Positions 54,300 through 63,902 are shown, counted from the first letter of the stretch. The stretch is DNA of 64,000 nt from Pseudoalteromonas rubra (GCF_000238295.3 NZ_AHCD03000044.1:806001-870000), one strand, 5' to 3'. Numbers and translations: made by a program. The notes: generated by a model from the sequence alone, not told the origin.

Positions 54300-55403
54300 T
54301 TAACTCTGGCTCATGATGTTTACTCTATGATGGTCCCTGCGGCGAAACTTTCGCCAACTCTGATCAAGTTTAGCCGGAAGTGCGAGCAACGCCACAAAGC
54401 TGGCACATATCAACAGGTCCCAGTACCAATGTGCAGTGGTGTATTCATGGCTCCACGGCAGCAGAAAGTAAATCACGATGCAGTGAAAGGCAAAAACGGG
54501 CAGGGCATGCTGGCCGATAAATACCGGATATCTGAGCGTAAAGAACCACCGAAAGCGACGCATCAAGTGCATTATCAGATACACGCTCAACAGCAGATTA
54601 AGCTGATAGAGTAAAGAGGCGCTGCCGTGGCCGCCATAATAGGGCCGCATTAACTGTGGATAGCTATGCTTGAGCAGTAAAAAGAAGCCTACCCCGCTCA
54701 ATAGCAACACCCGTACCGCAGGTGTAAACGTAAAGGTATGGCCTTTATCAAACTTTAGATAACTCAGCACAACCCCCATAAAAAAGTATATCTGCCAGGC
54801 GAATGGGTCAAAGTGACTTACGTTTAACTTGATGTCATTAAACACCAGACTAAACGGGGCTGCTAAAAATTCTGCGGTGACAAACTGGGCCAGCAACCAG
54901 ACAAAAAAGGAAGCCGTGACGACATACATCAGCTTTCCTTGTTTTAGGGCCACAATAGTCAAAGGCAGAAATACCATAGGCACTAAATAGAGGATCAGGA
55001 TATCGTGAAAGCCCGGATGCTCGAGTAGCAATATGGCCGACAAGGCACTTTGTATGGGATTGCTAAACCAGTTAGCGGCATTAAAAAAGCCCGACCAGTG
55101 CGTGACATATAAAGGCAATGAGAGGACCAGCGAAAAGCAAATCAGGATGGCACTCAAATGAAATCCATAAATCACCAGACAACGTCGCCACACTTTACGC
55201 CGCAATTCGGTGCGATTGTCTGCCAGCCGACTATATACCAGATAAGCTACAAACCCGGATAAAAACACAAACCCCTCGGCCGCCGAAACAAATCCCAGCG
55301 GCGTGCGGGTAAATTGTGTGACAAAACTGCCAAACAAGTGGTTGCAGGCAATGATGATAAGCAGCCAGCCTCTGAGGCCATCATAGCTTAAATCTCGGCT
55401 CAT
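54300..55403 (-). CDS. OpgC-like multispanning membrane protein
   Basis: 367 residues with about ten membrane helices. It opens with MSRDLSYDGLRGWLLIIIA and CNHLFGSF, matching the OpgC/acyltransferase-3-like pattern (DxLRG near the N-terminus and a conserved His in the first helix), followed by FVFLSGFVAYLVYSR and a late HALPVFAFHCIVIYF. OpgC succinylates osmoregulated periplasmic glucans, but related proteins acylate other polysaccharides. No opgG/H is near, so a separate substrate is likely. Confidence 0.78.
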   Translation of the reverse strand: MSRDLSYDGLRGWLLIIIACNHLFGSFVTQFTRTPLGFVSAAEGFVFLSGFVAYLVYSRLADNRTELRRKVWRRCLVIYGFHLSAILICFSLVLSLPLYVTHWSGFFNAANWFSNPIQSALSAILLLEHPGFHDILILYLVPMVFLPLTIVALKQGKLMYVVTASFFVWLLAQFVTAEFLAAPFSLVFNDIKLNVSHFDPFAWQIYFFMGVVLSYLKFDKGHTFTFTPAVRVLLLSGVGFFLLLKHSYPQLMRPYYGGHGSASLLYQLNLLLSVYLIMHLMRRFRWFFTLRYPVFIGQHALPVFAFHCIVIYFLLPWSHEYTTAHWYWDLLICASFVALLALPAKLDQSWRKFRRRDHHRVNIMSQS

Positions 55404-55782
55404 GTTCTCTCCTTAAACCTCAATGGCGCAATGGGTAAATGGGGAGCTCATATTGCCGATTTACAGATTGGGTACCATTGACTTGCGATATATTAATTTT
55501 TAGGTACAAAACTTATCGTATAGGCCAGGGAAGCACAATTGAGATTCTTTAATTTGACTCACTGTTTATTCTTTAGGCAGACAAAGACAAATGACCAGAC
55601 TGATCTATAAGCAATAAATACAGGGTGTTTTGTTGTTCTTAACAATTAACATGTTCGCTAACAACAAAGGGGATCAGCCTTAATTAAGTCTTTGCTATCA
55701 ATAAATACATTCTAAAACAATGAATGGAATGGGGAGAAGTCTTCATCGTAGGAGCCACAAAATCGTGGCTCCCTGTTGTTGA
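55404..55782. other. intergenic region with a 3' hairpin
   Basis: This AT-rich 379-bp gap lies between two minus strand genes. No gene is supported. At its left end lies the OpgC-like promoter side; at 55751-55772 the arms GGAGCCAC and GTGGCTCC form an 8-bp hairpin just past the lipoprotein stop but with no T-run. Confidence 0.45.
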
Positions 55783-56358
55783 TTAGTTGTCACATGGCTT
55801 TGTGGTTAGTTCATAGTGTTCACTTTCTGTTTTTACGTACTCGCCGTTTTCCTGCTTGATATCGTAAAGTGTGATTGTGCATTGCTTTTTGCCATCTATT
55901 TTGTCTACATAATATTGTGCTTCATAGTTATGGCCGGCCAGTGGCGTAAAGCTGACTTCTTTCACACAGTATCTATAGCCGTCGATACGTGTGTTAGCGC
56001 CAGTAACCCAGACGCCTGCAAAATAAAATGAAATAGGTACATTTGCTTCAACGTTTAGCTCGGTTTGTTGTTTTTCATGAACCTCTGAACGGTACATGGG
56101 CATGCCAATTACGCGGCCAGCCTGACGGTCTGCCAACAAGTTGGCTTTTGCTCCCAGTACAGCGATTTCTCCACCCTGGATAAAGTTGTGATTAATACAC
56201 CCTGGTGTTTTATCAATCCATACTGATACGTTGCCGCTATCCATAGAAACTACGCGAAGTGATGCAGTCTCCTTGCCGGGAGCAACCGTATAACCGGTTG
56301 TTGAGCAGGCTGATAATGTCGCAACCATTAACGCACTGACGGCTATTTTTCTTTTCAT
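55783..56358 (-). CDS. lipoprotein of unknown function
   Basis: 191 residues. The lipobox is LSAC after MKRKIAVSALMVAT, so mature Cys is residue 18. The mature portion is beta-rich with three further Cys: TPGCIN near 54, RYCV near 129 and KQC near 158, plus a C-terminal KPCDN. No family is recognised. It may be an outer-membrane or periplasmic lipoprotein involved in envelope binding. Monocistronic. Confidence 0.7.
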   Translation of the reverse strand: MKRKIAVSALMVATLSACSTTGYTVAPGKETASLRVVSMDSGNVSVWIDKTPGCINHNFIQGGEIAVLGAKANLLADRQAGRVIGMPMYRSEVHEKQQTELNVEANVPISFYFAGVWVTGANTRIDGYRYCVKEVSFTPLAGHNYEAQYYVDKIDGKKQCTITLYDIKQENGEYVKTESEHYELTTKPCDN

Positions 56359-56696
56359 TTGTTTTTCCTGTGACTTTAAAGGGTGATTGGTTTTTGTTGC
56401 TGAAGCCAGCGAAGTATAGAGTAATTTCTACAATTGAGTACAGTCATTCCGTGCAGAGTACCATCTGTGTGCAGCTGTCACTGTCTGACAAGTATCCGTG
56501 TCATCCTCAAGGAGGTCTTCTGCTGGTATTTGGGCGGATTCAGATGTCTGATCGATTGACATTGAGAGTGCCGGAGTAAAAACTCAAATGTGTGAAACAG
56601 GCTGGATACTGACTTGCGCAAGTATCCAGCTTTTGATTTCACTGTTGGCCCATCACCAGTTAACACTGGAAGTTGTCAGGCCAATCAGATTACGCG
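56359..56696. other. intergenic region, no gene seen
   Basis: A 338-bp gap between the lipoprotein and the metzincin gene. An imperfect inverted repeat (CTGGATACT / AGTATCCAG, around 56602-56628) lies near its right end, on the 3' side of the metzincin transcript, and might act as a terminator. Confidence 0.4.
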
Positions 56697-58010
56697 TTAT
56701 ATCATCGTTATAGTTGAAACCAGCGCTGCAATATTCAAACAACGCTCAGGGCGTATCAGGTTTGTATGTGTTTGCTCCAGTTCATCAAGCTGATGGCAGC
56801 TGGCAACATCATTGCCCTGTAAGTTGATTGTTGAGTCAGACGATAACTGATACAAGGCGTCAAGGTTGACGATCCGGTTATCACTCAAATCAATAAACGG
56901 TGATTCAACGACTGGCCATCCTCCCGGAGTCGGTCTGACGATGGTTGAGTGTAAACCTGTGATGCCCTCGAGACCATCAATAGAGCCAATATCAGATGCC
57001 GAACAGCTGATACTCGTAATGCGATTGATGTCGTACACACTGCTACCGGGTGTATAGGGGTAAGTCTGTGAGATACACGAGCGCAAATTTGAATCACGGT
57101 AATTCAGCGTGTGTACGTCTGGTGTCGCGTGAGCGGCGAAATTAGTACGAAAATCTCTTATCGTTCTGGCTGCATTCCCCAGTAGCGCATTACCACAAGG
57201 GCTGGCGGAGCCATTTTCACCGCAGGCAACATCAGTTATGTCCGGATTGGAAAAGATACCCACAAAGGTCGTCGCGTTGCGTCGACTCCAGTATTGCAAG
57301 TAGTTTCCTACCATGATGGTACCATATTCACCATCATCACGTACTTCGTCTCCGGACGAGTCACCAACAGAAGCCAGGGAGACGATTCGCCCCCACCCTT
57401 TAGAGTATGCGTGGTAACTCAAATTGTGACCTGTGCTGCCCAGAGCTTCGGCAACCTGAATACCGTGTGATAAGCCAAATACATGGCCAAGCTCGTGGGC
57501 AAATGTATCTGTGCTACAGTCGTAGTCAACGATAACGGTAGAATCCATGAAGTCCACCGCATTAATTTCATCTATGTTTCTGCTGACAGTATTAGCAATT
57601 CCGCAGTAAGCTTGTCTGTCGTCACCTGTCAGGCCATTGTCTAATCTCGGGACTACGGCAATGGTATAATCGGCACCAATCTCATCTGCTCTGTTTTCAA
57701 GGTTATTAAAACCATTGATTTCACGTCTCATATTGTTAAATATGACGCTTTCATCCGAGTCCGCAGCCATATCGCTCATGACGGTCTCAGCAGGGTATAA
57801 CCTCATGGCAATGTTTGAGTCGGAGAGCATTGTATTGGTCTCAAGGATCCATCGTTCCAGTTCGTCCCGGATGGTTTCTTCTGAGCGCCAGCTGGTGATC
57901 AGTGCGTCATCTACGACAAAGCGAACACCCACCTCTACATTTGCCAAAACGCTTGTGGAGGCTAAGCAGAGCCCTGAAATAACTGAGTTTATTATACTTT
58001 TTTTCATCAT
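56697..58010 (-). CDS. secreted metzincin-type zinc metalloprotease
   Basis: 437 residues with a signal peptide ending near VLA (residue 23). The zinc-binding consensus HELGHVFGLSH near residue 176 has three His and the catalytic Glu; a Met-turn-like GTIMVGNYLQYW follows, with IFSNPDI, so the fold is metzincin, close to reprolysin-like M12B/M66 groups. The C-terminal segment (SSIS through LNIA) contains leucine-rich-repeat-like pieces (IDGLEGITGL, IDLSDNRIVNLDAL, INLQGNDV). The start ATG overlaps the stop of the upstream gene (ATGA), so translation of the two is coupled. Confidence 0.85.
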   Translation of the reverse strand: MMKKSIINSVISGLCLASTSVLANVEVGVRFVVDDALITSWRSEETIRDELERWILETNTMLSDSNIAMRLYPAETVMSDMAADSDESVIFNNMRREINGFNNLENRADEIGADYTIAVVPRLDNGLTGDDRQAYCGIANTVSRNIDEINAVDFMDSTVIVDYDCSTDTFAHELGHVFGLSHGIQVAEALGSTGHNLSYHAYSKGWGRIVSLASVGDSSGDEVRDDGEYGTIMVGNYLQYWSRRNATTFVGIFSNPDITDVACGENGSASPCGNALLGNAARTIRDFRTNFAAHATPDVHTLNYRDSNLRSCISQTYPYTPGSSVYDINRITSISCSASDIGSIDGLEGITGLHSTIVRPTPGGWPVVESPFIDLSDNRIVNLDALYQLSSDSTINLQGNDVASCHQLDELEQTHTNLIRPERCLNIAALVSTITMI

Positions 58011-58720
58011 TTTCTAATCTTTTCCTTATGGTTTTCAAGTCCGTATAGTTCTACATATTCCTTGTGAGACATCATCAGTATTTGATTATCGACTGACTGA
58101 ATATGGTATCGGGTGCCATCAATTGTAACTTTACCCCGGATACCCGTATTACTGTAGGTAAGCATCATATTGGTCAGGTTACTGCCATTGTTGAGCTTAA
58201 ATGACAAATGTTGATTACCACTGCGGGCATGGTTTGATGCTTTTAGTGTGGCTTCAATATGCGTGTTCAACAGGGTTAGTTTTGCCTTTTCACCTACTTG
58301 CAAAGTGGTTAACGGCATTAAATCCCCTGAGTATCTCACGGCATGTGCACTGAAGGCCGGATCAATATGAGGCAGCGGGGTAATCGCATTAGAAGCGACG
58401 GTATTGATTTGCAAAGGTGGTGCTGATGAGTTGTCGAACTCATCATTAGGTGCATCATCGTATGCTGTTTCTGCGACATGATTATTGGATGCAACGCTTT
58501 GTTTAACTTCGTTTTTGCCAGAGGTTACAGGCAAAGAAGCTGACTCGTTATTTTGTAATTTGTCTGATGAAGTTTTGTTGGCCTGCAAAGCCGTTTCTGC
58601 AATACTTGCAGATTCATCCACAGCAGGCTCATCGGTTGCATACTTCGACAGTGTTACCACGGCGAGCAGTAACGCTGCAGCGGCAGATAAAACAATTTTT
58701 TTCACAATCCTTTTGTCCAA
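58007..58720 (-). CDS. membrane-anchored protein, partner of metzincin
   Basis: 237 residues. One N-terminal membrane helix (IVLSAAAALLLAVVTLSKYA), then a Ser/Asn/Ala-rich linker of about 80 residues, then a compact domain from about 115 (VRYSGDLMPLTTLQVGEKAK through MMSHKEYVELYGL). The layout and coupling to the downstream metalloprotease by overlapping stop and start resemble a chaperone, propeptide or inhibitor for the protease, but no family is recognised. Preceded by an AT-rich promoter region. Confidence 0.65.
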   Translation of the reverse strand: MDKRIVKKIVLSAAAALLLAVVTLSKYATDEPAVDESASIAETALQANKTSSDKLQNNESASLPVTSGKNEVKQSVASNNHVAETAYDDAPNDEFDNSSAPPLQINTVASNAITPLPHIDPAFSAHAVRYSGDLMPLTTLQVGEKAKLTLLNTHIEATLKASNHARSGNQHLSFKLNNGSNLTNMMLTYSNTGIRGKVTIDGTRYHIQSVDNQILMMSHKEYVELYGLENHKEKIRK

Positions 58721-58832
58721 TTTTGGTAAGTGATTTTTATTTTTAAGAACGTACGTGTCCTGGTTTCGATGTTAACATTGCAGACCGTTTTTTGGAACAG
58801 TCGTTGACTTTAGGGCTAAAAATGATGTTCTG

Positions 58833-60248
58833 CTATCTTAGAATGTACTTACGGAGCACTTTTAACATCCAATCCCGATGCTTGAGTACAAAGCGGTTCT
58901 TAGGTAGCCAGCTGCTGGAATACAATACTGTTTTTGCCTTTGAAAAGGTTAAAAAGCCTTCGTAGCCATGGTAATGGCCCATCCCCGAATGGCCTATGCC
59001 TCCAAAGGGGGCATCGTCGGCCACCACGTGCATGGTGGTGTCATTAATGCTAATTCCGCCACTGTGGGTGTGGGTGATCAAGCGCTCAATCAGTACTGAA
59101 TTGTTTGACATAATATACAGTGCCAGCGGGCGCGGCCGAGCCGTGATGTAGGTTATGACCTCATCTAATGTGTCATATGTCATCACAGGCAGCAAGGATC
59201 CGAATATCTCTTCTTTTAATACCGCCATATCGTCAGAAAGATTGGTGAGCAGGTGCGGATAAATGCGTTTGCCATCCCCAGGCTCAGCATCTTTGACGGT
59301 ATGCACTGTCGCCCCTTTGGTTTTAGCATCATCCAGCAGTTGCAACAGGCGGGCATGCTGGCGCTCGCTAATGATGTGGCTTTGCCGATTGCTGTTGTTG
59401 CTTTGCAGATGATATTCCCTATAGCAGGCGATAAAGGTATCAATGAATGAATCCAGGCGCGAGGTGGGCACAAAAATGTAATCCGGGGCTACGCAGATCT
59501 GCCCGGAATTAACAGACTTGCCCATAATCACCGCATCCACGGCTACCTTCATATCTATGTCATGGTCAATGATAGTAGGCGATTTGCCCCCTAGCTCGAG
59601 AGTTATTGGGGTCAGGTTGTCTGCGGCCGCTTTTGCGACCAGCTTGCCCACTGCGGTTGAGCCGGTAAAGATCAGGTGGTCGAATGGCAGGGCAGTGAAA
59701 GCCGCGCCAATGTCTGCATCCCCTTCTACCAGGTGAACATGATCGCTGATGTCCTCCAGAATGGTGCGCAGTACCTGATTTGCATTAGGCGTAAACTCAC
59801 TCATTTTGATCATCACACGATTTCCCGCGGCCAAGGCTTGAATTGTAGGACCCAGCGCGAGGTAAAGCGGAAAGTTCCAGGGGGTGACAACACCCACCAC
59901 GCCTAAAGGTTGATAATGCACTCTCACTTTCGAGGGGGCGAGCATGAGCCCGGCATGACGCCTTGAAGGCTGCATCCATTTTTTCAGATGTTTAATGGCA
60001 TATTTAATGGTTGCTATGGTTGGCATTAGGTCGGCAAAAAACGTATCGAACTCGCTGCGGTAGCCATAATCCTCTGACAAAGCCTGATAGATCTGTTGTT
60101 CATGATTGATGAGTGCACGTTTCAGCTTTTTTAGTACAGCAATACGTTGCGCATAGTCGGGTGCCGGATCACGGCTATAGGCAGACTGCATTGCCTGAAA
60201 GTTCATCTCCAGCAATGTATGTTCAGAAACTGTGCTCATATTCGTCAT
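58833..60248 (-). CDS. aldehyde dehydrogenase (coniferyl-aldehyde-dehydrogenase-like)
   Basis: 471 residues, NAD(P)-dependent. Conserved segments: VVGVVTPWNFPLYLALGP, FTGSTAVGKLVAKAA, ITLELGGKSPTII with catalytic Glu, and NSGQICVAPDYIF with catalytic Cys near residue 250. The DYIFV after the Cys and the C-terminal hydrophobic tail are typical of the class-3-like/coniferyl aldehyde dehydrogenase branch. Substrate not assigned. Start chosen at MTNMSTV (60248), since the upstream frame to 60344 has no family similarity; MSTVSE (60239) is equally possible. Confidence 0.88.
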   Translation of the reverse strand: MTNMSTVSEHTLLEMNFQAMQSAYSRDPAPDYAQRIAVLKKLKRALINHEQQIYQALSEDYGYRSEFDTFFADLMPTIATIKYAIKHLKKWMQPSRRHAGLMLAPSKVRVHYQPLGVVGVVTPWNFPLYLALGPTIQALAAGNRVMIKMSEFTPNANQVLRTILEDISDHVHLVEGDADIGAAFTALPFDHLIFTGSTAVGKLVAKAAADNLTPITLELGGKSPTIIDHDIDMKVAVDAVIMGKSVNSGQICVAPDYIFVPTSRLDSFIDTFIACYREYHLQSNNSNRQSHIISERQHARLLQLLDDAKTKGATVHTVKDAEPGDGKRIYPHLLTNLSDDMAVLKEEIFGSLLPVMTYDTLDEVITYITARPRPLALYIMSNNSVLIERLITHTHSGGISINDTTMHVVADDAPFGGIGHSGMGHYHGYEGFLTFSKAKTVLYSSSWLPKNRFVLKHRDWMLKVLRKYILR

Positions 60249-60489
60249 GGTTGCAGGCCTTGTTTTGGCGAGTTTTGCAAAGTGATTTACATGATAATAA
60301 CGCCGATATGAAGATGTGGAAATAAAAGTACTAAAATTGGCCAAAATAAATCATTGAGGTTTTTAGGGGATTTGTATTCCTAAAGAGACAAACCAGATCG
60401 CGCCGGGATGGGTTTAATTTAGCGTTCACGAATGGGTGCTAGTGTAGGTGTGACGGCACGTCTGCAAACTATGCACTGAGCGAGGTAAA

Positions 60490-60861
60490 ATGATTATAAA
60501 CCGGCTATTTACTAACGTCTGTACAACCAACCTGACTGAATCCCGTGACTTCTATATGTCGTTGTTCGCGTTTGATGTCAGGTATGACAGTGACTGGTTT
60601 ATTCATCTGGTATCACAGGAGTCGGGCCTTGAGCTTGGGATTATTTTAAAGTCTCACCCCATCGTGCCGGAGCAGGCACGACAGAGCTCATCTGGTATGT
60701 ATCTGACTTTTGTCGTCGACAAGGTTAGCCCCATCTACGATAAAGTCAAAGCGCTTGGCTATGAGGTCGTTCAGGCTCCCGAGGCAACAGAGTATGGGCA
60801 AATGCGATTGTTACTTTTAGCCCCCGAAGGGACGCTCTGTGACATCTCATCGCCAATTTAA
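60490..60861 (+). CDS. VOC (glyoxalase-like) family protein
   Basis: 123 residues, two beta-alpha-beta-beta-beta modules: LFTNVCTTNLTESRDFYMSL, IHLVSQESGLELGII and MYLTFVVDKVSPIYDKVKAL, YGQMRLLLLAPEGTLCDI. Families of this fold bind metals and open or cleave small molecules (glyoxalase I, extradiol dioxygenases, bleomycin-type resistance proteins). No assigned substrate. It lies 102 bp before the COQ8-type kinase gene on the same strand. Confidence 0.8.
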   Translation: MIINRLFTNVCTTNLTESRDFYMSLFAFDVRYDSDWFIHLVSQESGLELGIILKSHPIVPEQARQSSSGMYLTFVVDKVSPIYDKVKALGYEVVQAPEATEYGQMRLLLLAPEGTLCDISSPI

Positions 60862-60963
60862 GCGCGATAGATGTATCAAGTAATAGGCCGATTTTGCCTG
60901 CTATCCTGAACGAAATGAGTAAACTGTACGTATTGTAAGGATAAATTCAAATACAGGGGTAGC

Positions 60964-62277
60964 GTGTTGAACAACAAATCGCGACGAGTTCCGTCCAGTC
61001 GCCTGAGCAGGCTGGCACACTTTGGCGGGCTGGCAGGAAAAGTAGCATCCAATGTCATGATTGCCGGTGCCAAACAGGCTTTGAGTGGACAAAAAACCAA
61101 CCGAACCGAGTTGTTACTCCAGCCCGGCAACGTTCAGGCTGTTGCTGATAAACTGTCTCATTTGCGCGGTGCGGCTATGAAGCTGGGGCAGCTGCTGTCA
61201 ATGGATGCCGGGGAGCTGTTACCTGCGGAGTTATCCGCTTTGCTGGAGCGACTCAGAGCTGATGCCGCACCAATGCCACATAAACAGCTGGTTGCAACGT
61301 TTGAAAAAGAGCTCGGAGCCGACTGGCTGGACAAATTCAGTCACGTTGATTTGAATAGTTTCGCCCGCGCTTCAATAGGACAAGTACACAAGGCGACTTC
61401 TGAGCAGGGGAAAGCGCTGGCGATTAAAGTGCAGTACCCTGGCGTTGCCGACAGCATTCATAGTGATGTTGATAATGTTGTGAGCCTGATTAAACTGTCT
61501 GGTTTGTTGCCAAAAACCTTAAACATAACGCCTTTAGTCGAAGAAGCCAAAGTACAGCTGCTGGCTGAGACTAACTACCAGCAAGAAGCCAAATCACTTA
61601 CGGCGTTTGCAACCGCGCTGGCGGGTAACCCGCACTTTAAGGTGCCAAACAGCTATCCCGATCTGAGTACTCAGCATTTACTGACCATGGAGTTTGTAGA
61701 GGGTAAACCCCTTGAAGACATGGCATCCTTGCCTCAGAACACCCGTGATGAGCTGGCATTTCGTTTAATTGAGCTGTTTTTTACTGAGATGTTTGAATTG
61801 AGTATGATCCAGACCGATCCTAACCTGGCAAATTATCAGTACAACCCAGATACAGGGCAGATTATTCTGCTTGATTTCGGTGCAACCAGAGTCATTTCAC
61901 CGGCATTGAGTCAGAGCTACAAAGCATTGCTTCTGGCTGGTGCCGAAGGCAACCGAGAGGCTTTGAAGGAAGCTGCCTGCGAGATCGGGTATTTTTCTCA
62001 GGACATAGATCCGAATTACCAACACGCCGTGTTGTCTTTGTTTGAACTGGCCATTTCACCACTGCGAGCCGAAGCACCATTTGACTTTGCTGCCAGTGGA
62101 CTGGCAAAGCAGATCAGTGAACAGGGCAGGCAATTGAGTATGCAGTCCAGTCAGTGGCATACGCCGCCGGTTGATGCCTTGTTTATTCATCGCAAGCTGG
62201 CGGGATTGTATCTGATAGCTGCCAGGCTGAAGGCACGAGTTGATCTTCGACCTTTGCTAAGTGTTCTGGAGTACTAA
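60964..62277 (+). CDS. ABC1/UbiB atypical kinase, COQ8-like
   Basis: 437 residues. The UbiB-family signature KLGQLLSMDAGELLPAEL, the ARAS-IGQVHKA loop that replaces the usual glycine-rich loop, LAIKVQYPG (catalytic Lys), MIQTDPNLANYQY and LLDFGATR. The TDPN-x-x-N active-site loop and DFGATR match the mitochondrial COQ8/ADCK3 form rather than the HADPHPGN of E. coli UbiB. A role in quinone biosynthesis or lipid homeostasis is known for the family; the specific role is inference. GTG start at 60964; TTG three bases on is an alternative. Confidence 0.9.
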   Translation: MLNNKSRRVPSSRLSRLAHFGGLAGKVASNVMIAGAKQALSGQKTNRTELLLQPGNVQAVADKLSHLRGAAMKLGQLLSMDAGELLPAELSALLERLRADAAPMPHKQLVATFEKELGADWLDKFSHVDLNSFARASIGQVHKATSEQGKALAIKVQYPGVADSIHSDVDNVVSLIKLSGLLPKTLNITPLVEEAKVQLLAETNYQQEAKSLTAFATALAGNPHFKVPNSYPDLSTQHLLTMEFVEGKPLEDMASLPQNTRDELAFRLIELFFTEMFELSMIQTDPNLANYQYNPDTGQIILLDFGATRVISPALSQSYKALLLAGAEGNREALKEAACEIGYFSQDIDPNYQHAVLSLFELAISPLRAEAPFDFAASGLAKQISEQGRQLSMQSSQWHTPPVDALFIHRKLAGLYLIAARLKARVDLRPLLSVLEY

Positions 62278-62380
62278 CACGCCTCTCTTTATTGTTTCCG
62301 TGTTGTTTGTAATAAAGAAACAATTGAGTCCATTCTGTAGATATTTTATAGTTTACACTTTAACAACAAAGAGAACGATT

Positions 62381-62716
62381 ATGATCAAACGGATGTTGGG
62401 AGCGACCCTGCTGGTTGCCTCATTTGCTTCTTCAGCGGTAACTGATATTGGGCTTGGCACATTAAAAGGTGTGAAAGTATATGACTTTGCCAGCAGCAAA
62501 GAGATTCGATTGTATTTTGGCAACGATGTACAGTATGAGATGACTGGATGTAACAAAACCGCAACAATAACGTACAGCAAGCACAGTGCGGATAAAATGA
62601 ACCACTTTCTGAGCCTGGCTTTAGCTGCTTACATGTCTGGTAAAAAAGTTCGTCTGACATCGGCTTCAGATACCTGTGAAGTAAGTCTGATGTCGCTTCA
62701 GGAATCGCGTTTCTAG
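62381..62716 (+). CDS. small exported protein, paralog 1
   Basis: 111 residues with a signal peptide (residues 1-18, MIKRMLGATLLVASFASS). Mature part ends with a helix FLSLALAAYMSGKKVRL and a Cys-containing tail (DTCEVSLMSL); another Cys is in EMTGCNKT. The layout C...F-S-ALAAY...KV...C...S is shared with the next gene, so the two are tandem paralogs, reminiscent in form of the small subunit of AB5-type toxins, but without supporting evidence. The start ATG 62381 has AGAG upstream; the longer frame back to 62261 overlaps the UbiB-type gene. Confidence 0.7.
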   Translation: MIKRMLGATLLVASFASSAVTDIGLGTLKGVKVYDFASSKEIRLYFGNDVQYEMTGCNKTATITYSKHSADKMNHFLSLALAAYMSGKKVRLTSASDTCEVSLMSLQESRF

Positions 62717-62770
62717 TCTTTTTGTTTAAAATGACAAGTGTGTAGTTTTTCGTAAATAGGAGTACGACAG

Positions 62771-63127
62771 ATGAAAACAATGAACATAAGCGCTGTGGTT
62801 GCAGGTATGCTGGCGTTTTTGTCTCTGGGGGCTCAGGCTACAGTGACAAGTGGTGGCTATTATAAAATTGATAAGCTTTACACGTGGGCAGACTACACTG
62901 ACAACGTTTTTTTAATCACGTTAGAATCGCAAAGTGCCTCTGCACAAGAAAATTGCCCGTTTGGGTACTGGCTGGACAAGTCGTCCACGACCAATGGTAA
63001 TGTTTTCAGTGCTGCACTTGCGGCTTATCATGCAAATACAAAAGTACTTATTTATGCGGATGAAACTGCTGACTGGAGCGGATTGCGTTCCAAAGAGTGT
63101 AAAATAAAGTCCATTATCAGTGAGTAA
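62771..63127 (+). CDS. small exported protein, paralog 2
   Basis: 118 residues, signal peptide to about 24 (VVAGMLAFLSLGAQA). Mature part has NCPFGYWLDK, then FSAALAAYHANTKVLIYADE and a Cys-tail SKECKIKSIIS. It shares with the preceding gene the order Cys, F-S-ALAAY helix, KV strand, Cys, and is 54 bp downstream. A disulfide between the two Cys is likely in both. Function unknown. Before the ATG lies AGGAG. Confidence 0.7.
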   Translation: MKTMNISAVVAGMLAFLSLGAQATVTSGGYYKIDKLYTWADYTDNVFLITLESQSASAQENCPFGYWLDKSSTTNGNVFSAALAAYHANTKVLIYADETADWSGLRSKECKIKSIISE

Positions 63128-63239
63128 GCGTGTTTCATAGCAGCGCGAGTGCAAAACAAAGTGCTGTTACTATTTCACGTTCCTTTCACAGCGATGAGTT
63201 CAAGCTGGATCCCATGATAAATCATTCAGGGATCCAGAT

Positions 63240-63902
63240 ATGGCTCTGTCACTCGAGGTCAGTGACCTTAATCACAGTATAAAACTGCACAATGGTACAC
63301 AGCTGGCATTAATAGATGCTCTATCGTTGCGCATTGAAGCCGGCGAGCACATTGCAATTGTGGGGGCGTCCGGGTGCGGTAAATCAACATTGCTGTCTTT
63401 ATTAGCTGGCCTGACACCCGTTCAGTCCGGACACGTCGCTTATCGCGCTAAAAACCAGGCGCTGAATACCACCAATATACCCGCGCACAGCGGCTTTGTA
63501 TTTCAACAGTTTCATTTGTTACCTGAGCTCAATGCGCTTGAGAATGTTGCACTGCCTTTGCAGCTCCGAGGCCATTGTGATGCGGCTCAGCAGGCAACAC
63601 ACTGGCTGGCGCAAATGGGGCTGGAGCAGCGACTCACGCACAACGTGACTCAGTTAAGTGGTGGCGAGCAACAAAGGGTCGCTATTGCCCGTGCCTTATG
63701 TGTCAGGCCGCAGGTGCTGTTTGCGGATGAACCCACCGGCAATCTGGATGAAACCACCGCGGCGCACGTGATTGACTTGATGCTAAGTGGCGCCAGACAG
63801 AGCGGCACTACACTGCTGTTGGTAACACATGATATGGCTTTGGCAAAGCGGGCAGACAAAGCGTTTCGTCTAAGTCACGGGAGGCTCATGTTATGTCAAT
63901 AG
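63240..63902 (+). CDS. ABC transporter ATP-binding protein, LolD/MacB-type
   Basis: 220 residues, cytoplasmic ATPase. Walker A GASGCGKST, Q-loop FVFQQFHLLPELNALENVAL, signature LSGGEQQRVAIARALC, Walker B VLFADEPTGNLDETT, and the H-loop LLVTHDMALAKRAD. Closest in form to the LolD/YbbA/MacB type ATPases, which pair with FtsX-type permeases and export lipoproteins or drugs. The permease start overlaps its stop by 10 bases, so the two are a coupled unit. Confidence 0.93.
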   Translation: MALSLEVSDLNHSIKLHNGTQLALIDALSLRIEAGEHIAIVGASGCGKSTLLSLLAGLTPVQSGHVAYRAKNQALNTTNIPAHSGFVFQQFHLLPELNALENVALPLQLRGHCDAAQQATHWLAQMGLEQRLTHNVTQLSGGEQQRVAIARALCVRPQVLFADEPTGNLDETTAAHVIDLMLSGARQSGTTLLLVTHDMALAKRADKAFRLSHGRLMLCQ

